From: Paragonimus westermani
Lineage: Eukaryota; Platyhelminthes; Trematoda; Plagiorchiida; Troglotrematidae
Direction: 5' to 3'
DNA length: 64,000 nt
Assembly: GCA_008508345.1 (NCBI GenBank)
Contig: QNGE01000972.1
Span: 11,806-75,805 of the forward strand
Under the pieces are notes generated by a model that was not told the DNA's origin, searched no databases, and was given only the letters and a program-made list of their open reading frames with translations. The translations under genes were made by a program, and so were the position numbers. Each line of letters opens with the position of its first letter. Position 1 is the stretch's first letter. Positions 43,226-56,200 of the stretch are shown here, in pieces.

Positions 43226-46200
43226 CTGGTTGAGCGCATTGGGATGGGCGGGACAAAAAGACAGCCGATCATCACGTGAGAGATGGCAGCTAACTTACTA
43301 ACCACATTCATAGGGAATAAGGTATTGTTGGTCTGATAATTCAAACCCAAGAAGCGTGCTCGTGGACTTTCCCTATATAAACATGAGTAGTTATGTGACA
43401 GTCAAAATGATCTTATTAAATCAAAGCATATCATCCACCACAGAAAAACTGAACGAACGAAGTGTACGAATCGGAAAATTACACGGGAAAAATGCAGACG
43501 TTATGAAAATTGCACAAAACTGGCTTCGGGTGGTTCTAGTTACACAAACCCCGAAAGGAGGCATTGCTGGTAGAATGTCTGAACCCGCAGCCCGAGATTC
43601 TCTCGTTATTTTTTTTCACCAGTATGATAGGCAAATCTATAGTGGTCAGCCTGTGATGGTAGTTAGAACGCGTTAACTAACCAACCAAACCAGTGGTTCA
43701 ACCGATCATCGTTGGATGGAGTGGTAATCAGCTCAACATGTAATGACAACAAACAAAGAAACAATACCGTATGATCAATGGGTTGATGAATAACTAAAAT
43801 ATGGTTTTCATTTGCATGAGAACCAATTTCGTTCACAAAACAGTCTTTCTACTTAACTTCCCCCAAATATCATACAACAGTTTTATGAGCTTGCAACCTT
43901 GAGAACGTTCATTTATGAGTACAGCGTAACAATATGGAAGGTTCAAACCTGGTTAACATTGGTGTGCAACTCTCAATGGGTAATCGACTTACACTGTGTT
44001 GCGTCACGTAGCCGACGAACAGTGGGCCGAGTATCCCCGGCAAGGTAGCTATCGTGTTCGTAATCGACAGAATCACACCTAATTGAAGTGGAATGAGAGC
44101 AGATATTGAAATGAGAAGCAAATGGATTCGAAGTATGCTACTTTGCTCCTCAGCTTGTAGTCCCAATCAAGCGTACATTTTCTGAGAGATGTTCACATGT
44201 TAGCAAGACGAAACAGAACGAACTGGGTCTGAAGTTTCACGGAATCTCGGGTGAGTTAAGGTTGATAGCTGACAATCACCGTATTGAATGAGACTATTTC
44301 AGAGGCTAAGATGGGTTCTATGAGGTCCGAGTGTAAAATTGTACAATGTTGAATTATGGACTAAAGTTCAAATCAGGGGTGACCAGAATTATTGTGTTTT
44401 CTGGGTCAGTTACATATTAACCAACAGTGCTTGTTAGCAGAAAGTTGCGGCAGTGTAGCCAAATCTTCAGTAAAGTTGAGTGGCCATCTTATTATCAGTT
44501 GCAACTCCGTCGTTTAGGATGTAGGTGCCTTGTGGTTGAGGAAAATCTTGCATCTTAATATTCTGACCATAAACCAAGGTAGTGGTGGTGTTTTCCGTCA
44601 TGTTTACAGGCACGGCAGTATAACAAGTGATACAGACAACGAGGTCAAAGAGTGGGAAAAATTATGGTATGCGACTGGAGTAATTAAAAATGAAAAGCAC
44701 GTTTTTAAACAAGAAATTGGCCCTGTTTAACGAACACTATGTGCAGAAAACAGTGCTAGCGAGCGTGGTTGACTCGACTGGTGTATCTTACCTTCGTAGC
44801 CATGAGCAAATAAATCATTGTGGCTATCCATCTCTCAGGGTGACAGACGAAATTCAGCCAGGCTGCTTTACGTCAGTGGTAAAAAAGTGACTAACATTAG
44901 TTTTCTAAGTCATAGCAAATAAACCATGAGATTTACAATGCCAAAAATATGTTTGGCAGATTTGCAAATCTAGAACAGGTGCAACCGAAACCCAGATTAT
45001 TACAATTAGGTCTCACTTAAATCAAGGATTTTGTTCACTATACAGTGGTTCTTCCCACCAGCGACCCTTCAAATCTGTAACTGACATTTTTGCGTAAAGG
45101 GCACTCAGAGTTCCTGATATGTGCTTCATTGGAAATCACGGTCAGCCCCTTCTTAGAGAGTACATTAGGCACAGTCTAATGTAGAGGACAATTCAGGGTA
45201 TTCACCACATCGCAAACCCTAACCCACCTGTGCACGTTAGTACCAAACGGCACACGAATGCTGTTTGCCACATAGGTTTGTACGGCCTCGTATAGGTCAA
45301 CTTACCCAAGTACCTTTGTTTGGTATTCAATCTCGCTCACATATTCATTAGGCTGATTAAGCAATCGCATAAAAAACGCCACTGGCTGACACTCGTCTGC
45401 AAAAGTCGAGCATCCACTACAGCCTTATCCGTTTGGGCCGTCAAAGCAAGACATCCAACAACCAGGGAGATCCTAATTGAAAAAGTACGCTGTGTTATAA
45501 CAGAAGCGTTGAGTCACAGGATGAAATGAAATGGAAGAATAAGCATGTCAATTACAGAATTGTTAAAGGTGGAAAAATTCACCATCGAATTCCGGAAATT
45601 TTGGATTGTTTCATATTGAACACACCCACAATTGATCTCGACCTTCACGTCCAGACAAGCTTTTCGGCTACTCCACCTCGAAAGGCACTAGATCCGAGAT
45701 CCCCTCTTTCTGGAGCTTATCTTCAGTGCATATGCACGTCAGGACCGTAAATCGCACTATAGATCCCGTGCTTATCTTACTTGCCTGGTAACTGCAACGT
45801 CAGTAGCCTTACATCAAGCATCACCGAATGATCCTATTCGAACGCTCAACTACAACCCTGTAAGAATCGTGTTCAGGATGCCGGACCACTTCGGAGGGTG
45901 GAAAACAGGACAGTGGTGATTTGAATCGATAACCATGTGACCAGGAAATCTCAGTTAGGCTGGATCCAGCGATTTGAATGAACTAACTGAGCCATGTTTC
46001 ACTTATTCATTGAAGTTCCGGAACCTAAAGTGGAAAACGACATGATACATAGTCAGCACAAAAAATTGCACCACAAAACTGTGGGGAAAAAGCAAATGTC
46101 TAGTCCCAAAAATGGGTTAAATTCACGTCAAACTTCCTGTTCACAGCTGCGTAGAAACCTACACGAATGGCTCCGTTTGGTGAGAGATGAAAACACTACC

Positions 46201-49200
46201 GAGTCTACCAGGCTGCTACAAGAGAGTTAGCCGAGGAATTCACGATCAGCAACGGATGACCACATTTCGTTTGCAACTGACGTTGCCAATTATCCGATAT
46301 TAGTCTACATCTACTCATTTGAGTTGTGACGCTCCTATAACCACAGCCAAGTTACTTCGTTCATATTCCACTTCCCAGAAAGCAATTTCCCACGTTAGAG
46401 TCGCACTGTTCGATACGCAGCGGGTTGTGTACAATTCACCAAAATGGGTTATGTTTCCCCCTACTATTGTGCACAGTACACATTTTCCATTCCCCGGGGT
46501 CGCTTACCATCAAGAGGGAACAGGGTAATTTAAATAACTTTTACCTCAGGTTGCTTGTTTGGCATTGGTATTAAAACATTACGGCCAGCCCACTGCTACA
46601 GGAAGTTCGAGTTTTGCCTTCCAGAAAGATCACATCGAAATGAATTTATCCACGTTCAGAGTGGCATTAAAATACTGATTCTAACAGTGATTTTGAGAGG
46701 AACGAATTGATCAGTCGTACTGGTCCTACACACTACGTGGCCGAACAATCTCAGTGGTCAGTAGTGTACAGTTCGTTCGATGATGATGGGATGAAAGTAG
46801 GCGATCAGTAGAGACACGAACAGGTATAAATGATATATAAAAAATTATGCACGATTGAAAACCACTCAAAGAGGGTTTATGATTTTTCGGATGTACGGAA
46901 TCCACCATCGGCTTTGGATACTGACGAGGTGCCTCGGAACAAAATATGTCTACAATGACGGCTACACTTTCAAAACACAGCTGTAATCGATGGAATGGTG
47001 TTTAGGGGAAATTAAATTGCAGCTAATAAGTCGCAGACAAACTCCAGCGTCCGGACGACCTGTGTGAAACTTGTGCCTTTACAAGGTGTTCATTTGGAAT
47101 AATCAAATCGGGGCGACGACATTCAGTAAAACTTTGAATGACTGAGTTAAATTTACAACTGAACAACGCAGTCATACGAATAGACGCAACGCGTAGCACA
47201 ATGGAAAACAGACCCGACCTACCTGCGAACTGGGGGGCTAAATCAACGATGTTGCATGTGAATCCGGAACTCGCTGCTCCCATCATTCCGATACAAATCA
47301 CGAAAACTAAAACCACCCCGATCCGATTGCAGCCCAGTAGCCCGACTGCAAGTAGTCCAGCACCGATGCCACCAAGAGCTGACAACCAGACAAGAAAACA
47401 ACAGGGAGAGTAGGAGAGATGTAAACGATACGGAATTCCAGTCAACAAACTAAGCTAGTCACACGAGCTGGTTAGTACGAATCGGTGTAACTATCTCTCG
47501 CCTGCATAACACTCGAAATGTGGCAATGTAAGAAATGCACTGTGGTGAACAAGTTGGGAGTAGCTTTTAGAAACAGAGCCCGAAATGGTAAGCAGGGGAC
47601 CAGTTTCACAAAATAGAATTTAACAAAAGCCACCAATGAGGCTTGAAGCGTCCTATGCATGAACACATTTATTTGTCAGCTTCAGGGCAAAACTAGCGTT
47701 TTCAACATTTACCAAGCAAGCATGACAGCAATGAGTGAGCTCAACAAACAAGGGCAAAGTGGTTAGGTTAAAAAAATAGGCTCTCTGATGACGCAACATG
47801 CGGCCGATGGGAAGGGTTACGTTAGAAAATCAAGCAATCGTGAGAGGTCTTACAAAGAATGTGGGGAACGTTGGTAAGCACTCTAAGGATTGAGGAGTAG
47901 GGGTGTTAAGGAACAGAGTTATGGGGAAATGATAATTATATGCTTCTGTCTGTACATGAACGGTTCAGTTATGCAAACCACAAGAACCTGGACAAACATA
48001 GGACCTTGCATCATCAGATGATGGACAACATGAAAAGCGCTGGCGCCATGCACTCCAACACTCGTCCCGTTCAAGTACTTCACAATGGCAAATCGAACAA
48101 AGTCAGCTCCAGGTATGCACAGTCATTAAAGAAAACACACACTAATACGTGTTCCTTGTGTCCATGATACGAAACCAGTGTATATGCATTCACCAATACA
48201 GGCGAAACTACATATATCGCGTTTGGTTGGACGAAGACACCGGTTGGGTTACTGAGGTCGCTTGTTGCGCAGCTTCCACAGTGATCACGACATTCACATT
48301 GTTGTAAGTCCGACTGATTGTAGGTAAGTGTCTCCACCCGATTAAAATTAAAACGATATTGTCTACTAGTAGTGAACCAGGATAGCCATTGTTCAGTGAA
48401 ACAATAAACAGACTTACTGACTAAGCGTGTTCCTTGATGAATCGAGATGGATGCCCGTTATCTATCACGGTCAGGTGTAACAGTCTTGCACGTTCCATAG
48501 GAAGGTTCGTAGGAGGTCAGACGTTTAAGAGGATGACATCAAACAGTTAAAATGTCAGCACTGCCTAGAGCAACTATTCGGTGGTGGATAATTTTAGACT
48601 GAGAGCCATTCGCACCTATAAGTAGCACACCATCCAGTGATGCCATTCAATCGTCACTTTCAGTTTTATCCATGAACCCAAAGATCGTGTCTATGGCGTT
48701 CAGTTGATCACACAGGCATTTTAGTTGTGTTTTTGAATTGAAAATGTGAGAGAGAACGGGCACGATATAACTTACATTTCTGATATCTGGTAGATTTATT
48801 CTGGAGAACCATTCCTTTAAAGTAGAATTATGTGAACGTTTATCGTATCTTATGAATTACTGCATATGACATAACTATTATGATATTCGTGTTTTTCAAT
48901 GCCCACTTTCAGAACACTACAGACAATGACTGTATCGAAGTGGCTACTTGGGAAAGTTACCAAGTCTCCAATCGTTTCGATTTTTGCCCCATCTCGAGCG
49001 ATGTAAATGCGGCTGGCGGTTCAGTGAACAGAGGTATCGACCCCTCACACGGAAATTCTCTTCGAATTCCATTTGAGCTATCTGAAATCGTTTCGCAGAG
49101 CTTTGCTTCTAGCTGACAAACTGTAGATAGCTTACATTTTAATAATCATAGCCACAAGCGAAAAATGAAATTTATTTAATGTGTTATTAATCTCTTTCGA

Positions 49201-52200
49201 TGAATCACAATGTTACTAACCATGTCATACGTTTAACACATCAGTTAATTTGTCCTGGTTTGTATCAACGACTGGTAAATGTTTTTGACTGACGCTCACG
49301 TAACAGCTTGGCAGAATACTGATATAAGACAACAGGCTGGAAAGAGAAGACAGAACATATTAGAAAGTCACTAAGGACATTCGTTCGGATAACACAAGTG
49401 TTTGGAAGTGGATGTGGCTTGGCCAAATTTCAGATAACCAACACATTTTCGAAAACTATTTTGTTTGACATGCAATGACCATCCAATCTATACTAGTTTT
49501 GAATCTCTAGCGTATGAACAGTTTCTTACGTTCAAGCCCATGTGAATTGCCCAAGTGACGTCCAGGAGGACAAACTGTCAGTTCGACTAACGATTTCGAC
49601 TATCTCCAGCAAACAATTCCAAAGAGGAATGAAATCGGTTACAGCGAAATATGAGTAAGAAGGCAAACATCGAACAAGACCAGTATCATCATTTTAACTA
49701 TCAACTAGCTCAAGGTGTGAGAGGGTAACAGCGAAAATTTTCAAAAGCAGTTGAAACTTTGTTACAGTCATTTCATCTCTATCTAATGAGCCCAATAAAA
49801 GACCAGAATTTCTCCAGTGAAATAGGGATTCGTGAGAGCATCGATATGCAACAGAATGCTTAAGCTATAATTCTTGAAAGAGAGAAAGTATGCACTGATT
49901 ACAGCTTACCAGCAGTAGAATATTCCAGTATGTGTCACTCTTTGGCCGGTTGGTATGAAGCACACAGAAGAATGACTACAGAACAGATTTCACTTTTCAA
50001 TGGTCTCTTCGAGTATGAGGTCGATGATGCACATAAGCTTTAGTCCTCATTGACTAGCACGGTAAGCAGACATCTTTCACATCGATGCTTTTCATGTAGA
50101 GTTAACCTGCTTACAAAAGTGAGCACCTTGAGCAGAAGCAACTAACTACGACCACGATTTGCAAAACGGTGTACACACGAATACCACGCAACTATAAAGT
50201 ACTCAATATTAATCGGAGCTGACTTCTGTCTTCTACATCCCCTGGTATGTTGTAGTTCATTGGGTTTGAAAAAACTTGAATGGTTCCATTTCAAAATGAA
50301 CATAAGTCACATTTAGTCAGAGCCTTTATAGTCAGCGAGATTTTTCAACCAGACTCTTTCGAAAGGAGGCAAAGGGCTTGAGTTTTACTCTTGTCAGGGC
50401 CAGCCAGTAGTGCCTTTCGTACGACCGGGATTAGAGCTTCGGTCACGCTTTCGGGAGGTATCCGTGTTGACCATTGCGCCATGATTCTCACACTAGGCAT
50501 AACAGAATTATCTCATTTGAGCGCTCGTTTGTGAGTGATGGTCAAATTACCCGATCGTCCTGATAGAACACAGCTGCTCTGTATTAACTCCAGCCGATAA
50601 CTCTGCGATTAGAACATCTTAATGTGAGGTCAATATAGCATACTATCCACAACAACAGTCTTTGCTGTAGCTGTTTCATACATACTTCGCTGTTTATTGG
50701 TCGAAACATAACTGAACGCGTCCCACGAGCCGGCGGCCTTGAGACGTGTTTACAGTGCACTGCAGTCGCACTGGTTAGAGGCTGTACGCTGGCAAGTATT
50801 GAACAATGGAATCCCAAAGTGTGTCTTTCATACAACCTTATAGTCGTTTTCAAATTATCAAGCGTTGAATACATCGTAGCTCACTGCCAATGCATGAGCT
50901 CAGGTGCTTGGAAGCTGAACTCAGAGTGCACGTATGGAAACAGACCGGTTTCGAAGAACGAGCCTGTACGATAGCGAAGAAAGAGAACAAGTTGGCGAGG
51001 CAGCCAACTCTCAGCTGCTAAATAAGAGAAACGCTTCTATCACTCCTGTCTCGGTGACATACCACTGCGGTCTCCAAAGCGGCCAGCTATCAAAGAACTT
51101 ACCGAAGAGGTTGTTGATTTTCCGTGCCCAAGTAACGGTGAGCATGCCTCGTTTGATTAGCATATCGGAAACGAAGCCAACAAGTTGCGCAAACAAGCAC
51201 TGGCACAGGTAAGGAAGGGATGAAAGGATGCCATTCTGAAAATGAATTTTGAAAGGAAGTTGAATCGAAGGTAACATTTTTTGGACACGGATTAAGAAGA
51301 AAGGGCAGAATAAATAAACCCCGCAATAAAATGACAAATAGAAATTAGTGGCTTTTGACATTTAGCTGCATCTAAACAAGACGTGCAATGAACACGGTAA
51401 GAAGGAAGTAAACCAACACAGTAATTCGGGTTCACACTTGCAATATATCGCACCATGCTGGTAAAATTCAGTCAAAATGGCCACGTAGTAATGTTGTGAA
51501 TCCAAAAGGCGGACGACACAAAGGTTGTCTTATTGGAGAAACCAGTCGGTTACATGAGCCATGTATTAAGAATAACAAACCGGAGGTTATAGTGTCCTGC
51601 AGTCTTTATTGAGTCTCCGACTCACTGACTTAAGACAAGAAGCAATCAAACGGTAACTTGACAAAAGAGAACGGAAGTAGTCACTCCTAAATTAAGTCGT
51701 GTCCATACCTCCAGTTGGGGATATCGCTGTCTACCTGAGATCTGGTAGTAGACATTAAAAAGAGATGCGGATTAACTGGGTTCAACGGAATAAACATTGT
51801 GATAGTATGACTGAGTTGTCTGTGAGCTAATGATAAGTACTGAAGCAGAACAGTGAAAGTATCCCGTTGAAACTGTCTTACTTAAAGTCTAATGGTTTGT
51901 TTGCAAGACGTAGACATAGTAACATTGGGTTACAGTTTGCATTTTGTGGGGGTAAACTGTCGTATTTTTTTAATGGTTGCATGACATGTATGAATCGGCG
52001 TTAACAACTGATGTGTTCATCAAGACAACAGGAGGACATTTGGCGAGAGACCAACATTTCGTTTTTCATCATCTGATTACAGAGGTCAGCGTGTATACAC
52101 AAAACAATGAATAAAACAGACGTGAAATGAGCACAAACAGGGTGAGAGAAACAGCAGGACAAGTGATTGCGTTTGCACCTTCTGTAAAAGGGATCTAGTG

Positions 52201-54500
52201 TATGAGGATTGATTAAGTTCGCTTCCGAAAACACCAACACTATGGAGTCCCAAGTGTACAATAACACTGAATGAGACACTGGAGTGAAACACACGATCGT
52301 TGCAAAAAATGTCGCGTGACCGTTGATGCCGGGTCTGCGCTCTAAAATTGAGACGCCATCGCGGACCGCACTAGGTATAATTGTACCTGAAACTGATCAT
52401 CGTCTCTAACATATGCAACTTCAGACCAATCAGTAAAGCCAGATAGACCTCCCATAATCATGAGATATACTGACCAAATTATGGTGTGTATTGATTGGTG
52501 GGGTCGAACACAACAGCCAACGCCGCTCAACAAATTGGCACGAGAGAAAGGACCAAGAATCCGAGCAACGTTGGATTTGAAATCAACAGTGGGTACACAA
52601 TACGAATGACACACGCTTCAAACCACCAGTCAAGGAAGAGGAGCAAGCAAATTGGCCAATAGATATGAGAGTTCGTTAAAAATACAGTCTTATTTTGCTC
52701 GAAACCTATTTTGGCTTCTGAGGTTGCAGAGGAAATCTGAAAAATAACCACATATTGAAAGCTATTTTGAGCAGAGAATGGTTAAAATCGAAGCACTAAT
52801 GTAGCGAGAAGGCGTCCAATAAAGCACAATCTTTATTGTGCTCAATCGCCAGTCACATGCAACACGCGCTCTCTCGCTTATGAGTCATAATTCCAATCCA
52901 CAACACCCCCCGTTTCCGTTCACACGTCGTGTGCACTTCTGACCGGTTTACGTGTGTGATCGCCGCCTTCTATTTGGGGGTTTTTTGCCTGCCATTCCTC
53001 GTCTGTTCGTCCGATTTCGTTGCGCGATGGCTCGTCCGGCTGTTCGTGCTGTCCGCCATCCACCCAATGTTGGTCTTGACCGTATTCCAACATCGTGTCG
53101 AGACGTTCCTCTAAATGTTGGAAAAACCACGCCTCCGATCAGGCCGTCTGTCGTATTTCGCCTGCCCTGCCTCGCCCGTTGGTCCGATCCAGTCAAGCGA
53201 TGACTCATCCGGTCGCGCACGTTGTTCTTGATTCGATCGCGGCAGGCTTTTGAACGTAACTTCCCGCGTTGAGGTATTTGGCTGAGCGTTCGAAAACTCG
53301 CACCTCCGACCTCACAATCCAGTACATTAACAGTACTAAAGAAACAAGTCTTTATCGACCTTCCTTGTATCACAGACCACGATGCTGAAGAGGTGAATTG
53401 AAGGTTGTAATACATCGTTAAAGCTGCTTGCCGTGCTTCAGAATTGTGACTGTTATTCTCTATCTACAGGATTATACTCAGTTGTCCTGGTCATCATCAT
53501 TCGGAAAGTTCTGCATCTCAAATCTATAAGTTCACTCGTAAATGAGGCAACGTATACATTGGTGGAACCTAACGAGTTTTGTGATGAAGGAAGGCAATGC
53601 ATGCCTTCTTGTTACCACATAAAACTACATAACGAGAACTCAACGTCCCAAAGTGATGTGTTACTGTCTGCTTTGGTATCGGTGATGTGTGTATTCATTC
53701 GTTTGCAGGCGGTGAGCACCATATGTTCATCGTACAAACAGGTGACTACGTGACAGTATACCTACGCAGTGTAACGAAAAAGTTTAGGACATCGATTGAC
53801 CAACTGCAATCAGTTTGTTATCAAAACATGTGCGGTTAGATCGCTTACATAATGTTTGATGATCGATAAAAAGTACATGAGAGGTCATATACTGACACTG
53901 CGCAAATTATTGATGCACGAATCAGTAATGACTACTGTTGCATCCAGAAGTTCATGTGATAGCCAAACTTAGTTACTTTTCGAGATGCACGTATTTCGTG
54001 CTTGTGTACTCACAGCCCAGTTATGCTTCTCTTTCAGTATTCTACCACCAGCTCAGTGTATCATATGCCGCGTATATATACATATATGTATAAAAGTATG
54101 TATTTATGTATGTCTTGTTCATTCTACCTAATGTTAGCTTAACACCGCCTAACGCAGGTTCAAGCGTACATAAGTACTGTAGATATGTTTTAAATTGCAA
54201 AATTTCAATGACTTCAGTTTCAAACTGAAAATAAAATGACGTACAACACATGAAAAACAACTGCCACAGAACGGATCTAACACATCACCACTTACATCGG
54301 CCATTGAAAATCCCTGCACCCGAGACATGTAGGTGGGCATACATGTGATCAAGGTATACCAAGACCAATTATGAGTCACATGAATGATAAGAATCGCCCA
54401 GAAAGGCCGTGAACGTAGAACGCTGCGCCAGGGAACAAAACTGTTTGGTACCCTTGTCGCAGGATGCGCATCGCTGACCTTTGGCATCAACCGGATTGAT
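43085..54500 (-). CDS. SLC17 (sialin-like) anion transporter, C-terminal five exons
   Basis: SLC17 proteins are major-facilitator transporters (12 membrane segments) that move organic anions such as sialic acid or glutamate across lysosomal, vesicle or plasma membranes. Exons on the - strand in order: 54500-54296, 51235-51103, 47378-47223, 44078-43993 and 43225-43085. All join GT-AG in phase, giving about 240 residues. The peptide matches the second half of sialin-type members: NWSWYTLITCMPTYM, NGILSSLPYLCQ, GFTCNIVDLAPQFAG, SITNTIATLPGILGP and LENWRIVFGVATG. The N-terminal half (segments 1-6) should lie to the right and was not found within the window. The gene is convergent with the cyclase, about 2 kb away. 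The substrate cannot be told from this half. Confidence 0.9.
43226..43992 (-). other. Transporter intron, 0.8 kb
   Basis: No repeat was recognised. A + strand 106-codon frame (43356-43676) has no recognised family and is probably chance. Confidence 0.5.
43993..44078 (-). CDS. SLC17 transporter exon (membrane segment 11)
   Basis: VILSITNTIATLPGILGP and LFVGYVTQHS, matching G-I-[ST]-N-T-x-[AG]-T-[IL]-x-G in the family. The acceptor is AATTAG and the donor GTAAGT, phase 0. Confidence 0.92.
44079..47222 (-). other. Transporter intron, 3.1 kb
   Basis: It contains several short + strand frames (for example 45526-45750 and 45994-46230) with no recognised similarity. A tRNA-like, B-box-like stretch near 45920-45990 is too weak to call. 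Confidence 0.45.
47223..47378 (-). CDS. SLC17 transporter exon (membrane segments 9-10)
   Basis: LGGIGAGLLAVGLLGCNRIG, VVLVFVICIGMMGAASSGF and NIVDLAPQFAG. The S-G-F-x-x-N-x-x-D-[IL]-A-P motif is diagnostic of SLC17. The acceptor is TTGTCAG and the donor GTAGGT, phase 1. Confidence 0.93.
47379..51102 (-). other. Transporter intron, 3.7 kb
   Basis: It contains the dispersed repeat copy at about 50400-50550. Otherwise it holds only short unassigned frames. Confidence 0.5.
50400..50550 (+). repeat. Dispersed repeat, third copy
   Basis: GGTCACGCTTTCGGGAGGTA then CGTGTTGACCATTGCGCC resemble about 7008-7055. TGTGAGTGATGGTCAA at about 50530 matches the repeat at 7193 and the fold-back arm at 7285. 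The block order is the same as at 6960-7333, without the fold-back. Confidence 0.55.
51103..51235 (-). CDS. SLC17 transporter exon (membrane segment 8 region)
   Basis: NGILSSLPYLCQCLFAQLVG then FVSDMLIKRGMLTVTWARKI. N-G-x-L-S-x-L-P-Y-L and the following D-x-L-I motif are conserved in the family. The acceptor is TTTTCAG and the donor GTAAGT, phase 1. Confidence 0.9.
51236..54295 (-). other. Transporter intron, 3.1 kb
   Basis: It contains a GC-rich island at about 52900-53300 (separate entry), a perfect 8-bp stem hairpin AGCACAAT-CTTT-ATTGTGCT at about 52824-52843, and a TA-rich simple stretch at about 54064-54110. Confidence 0.5.
52920..53300. other. GC-rich island with long antisense open frame
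   Basis: This stretch is visibly richer in C, G and CpG than the surroundings. It is open on the - strand from 53415 to 52948 (155 codons, very Arg-rich) and on the + strand at 52952-53203 (83 codons). The - strand peptide has RARQGRRNTTDG, GRAIAQRNRTNRRGMAG and KKPPNRRRRSHT. Absence of stops in GC-rich DNA is partly expected by chance. No family was recognised. It could be a CpG-rich fragment of an unidentified transposon. Confidence 0.35.
54296..54500 (-). CDS. SLC17 transporter exon (membrane segment 7 region)
   Basis: It begins with the last base of a codon after GACCCAG. It reads a cytosolic linker (SDAHPATRVPNSFVPWRSVL), then RPFWAILIIHVTHNWSWYTL and CMPTYMSRVQGFSMAD. The H-x-x-x-N-W and MPTYM motifs are the SLC17 signature. 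The donor is GTAAGT, phase 0. The exact start is the least certain border. Confidence 0.87.
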
Positions 54501-54851
54501 CTGGGTCACGAAACGTGAAAAAAAGAACAACTCAGAAGTAAAACCCGCCACCAACCAGATTGACGCAGAATATGTGACTGCAGGTGAGAAGGACTGATAG
54601 AAGAGGCAACCAATTGAGGATAACGATAGATAGTGAGTAACGATCAATATCAAACATTTTCAGCATTAAAGTTTCAAGAGATAAAGGTGGTTAGGCGGAA
54701 AATCTGTTTTCGGTTATTCATCATCGGGCCAACTACACAGTATTTTATGTCGTCATGGATGTCAAGCGAATGAATCAAGAGCAATCTGCCATATACTTAC
54801 GTAAAAAGGTTCCGAATGGGAGGACAATTAGGTGGTCAAATTAACCTCCGG

Positions 54852-55236
54852 AAGAGCTGAGGGCGTATGACGGACGATGTTATCAAAGGACCACTTGGAT
54901 TTTCTGAGGATGTCAGAGTAGAGATCTTGCCAACTGATAAGCTGATTGATGTTGAATATGCGGAGGATGTCAGTTCACTTACTTCCCTTACAGAGCACAT
55001 GAAGACCATACTGAACCAATTAATTGACATGGCTGGCCTATATAGCGTGCACTTCGCACCTTCAAAGTGTATTGGTGTTACAAAGTTGGGCGGGCCCTTA
55101 CCGGGAACTGTCGATCGATTCACTCACCTCTGAAGTGCCATCAGCCTGCCATATTGTTGATGACGTGTTCACGAGGATAGCGAATGTAAATAGTGTATGT
55201 GCTAACCATCTATCACGTCGTTACCACAAGCTGTAA
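54852..55236 (+). mobile_element. LINE reverse transcriptase fragment
   Basis: LPTDKLIDVEYAEDVSSLTS corresponds to the RT catalytic box region (Y-A-D-D mutated to Y-A-E-D). Then LIDMAGLYSVHFAPSKC, a segment typical of flatworm LINE ORF2, and after a frameshift VDDVFTRIANVNSVCANHLS. It is short and degraded, on the opposite strand to the transporter. Confidence 0.8.
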
Positions 55237-55919
55237 CTTCATGAACCATCCTTTTCACATATAGTCCCACTAACAATCTGCCGACAGCCAGTGCCTTCAC
55301 GAATCAAGGAAAACAGCAACCGAATGTCTTTTCCATACATTCGGCTCACTCGAAGAAGTATATCTCACGAGCACTCCCTTCGAAATTTTGCGTTTCAGTC
55401 AACAGTTGCCTTTATCGCATTCGGTGTTGAAAGGGTCAGTTGGCGTTTGCTCGTAATTTATGCTAAATCAGTCGAAATACACATCTGCCGCATCTGCGGC
55501 GCTCCCTCAATCAGATACCTTCGAGAGAGATCCGTATAGCTGTTGTCCGATGTTCATTTGAGCCACTGCGTCACTGTGATCTGGCCATTTTACTTGAAAG
55601 CGATGTTTGATAGGTGTTTCGTACACCATCGTCCGAACAAACGGTGAAACAAAACGGGCATCAACAACGGCTAGGTCTGAGTCAAGCTGGCTACACGAAA
55701 AAAAATGGAGAGGCGCTATCGACAGTCAATGATGATATGATAAATTTATGTCCATGGCTGAGTTATGCAGAGTGGTTCCATGATTCATTGCCATCGTTTG
55801 TGTTGAAAAGCGCAACTTGGTAATGAAGTCCGTGAAATGCGCATAATCGTGAGAGTCGATCGTTACTGACAGGGTGCGGCGACCTGACACCAAGCATACT
55901 ATCTAACCACTTTCCCTAT

Positions 55920-56200
55920 ACAGTATGCATTCGTAGGCGTTCATATCACCGGCAAGTTTACCTTGACTCAGATGAACGATAGTGAGGAATCGTATCTGAA
56001 TTATTAACTGCTGACAAAAATAACAGTAGTTTCCTCTTCTGTGCCGACAGACTTTGACCAGTCTGTCACGTCTGATGGCACACAGGCTATCATTCGTCGG
56101 AGTCCAGTCGATCAAGTATTGCTTTGCTCCAGAACTTGTGTAATCCGTAACCCAGCTTGATCGCGCGATACGGGACCACCGCTGCAGACTCATCGATAGC
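55920..56200 (-). mobile_element. Probable LINE endonuclease fragment
   Basis: The - strand frame reads DSLCAIRRDRLVKVCRHRRG near 56100-56040 and GKLAGDMNAYEC near 55960-55930. The first resembles the segment before, and the second the [IV]-x-x-G-D-[FM]-N motif of, LINE apurinic-type endonucleases. The intervening sequence is degraded. Assignment rests on motif order only. Confidence 0.5.

Noticed and set aside
43356..43676. 106-codon + strand ORF in a transporter intron
   Set aside because: No recognised similarity; antisense to a spliced gene and of a length expected by chance.
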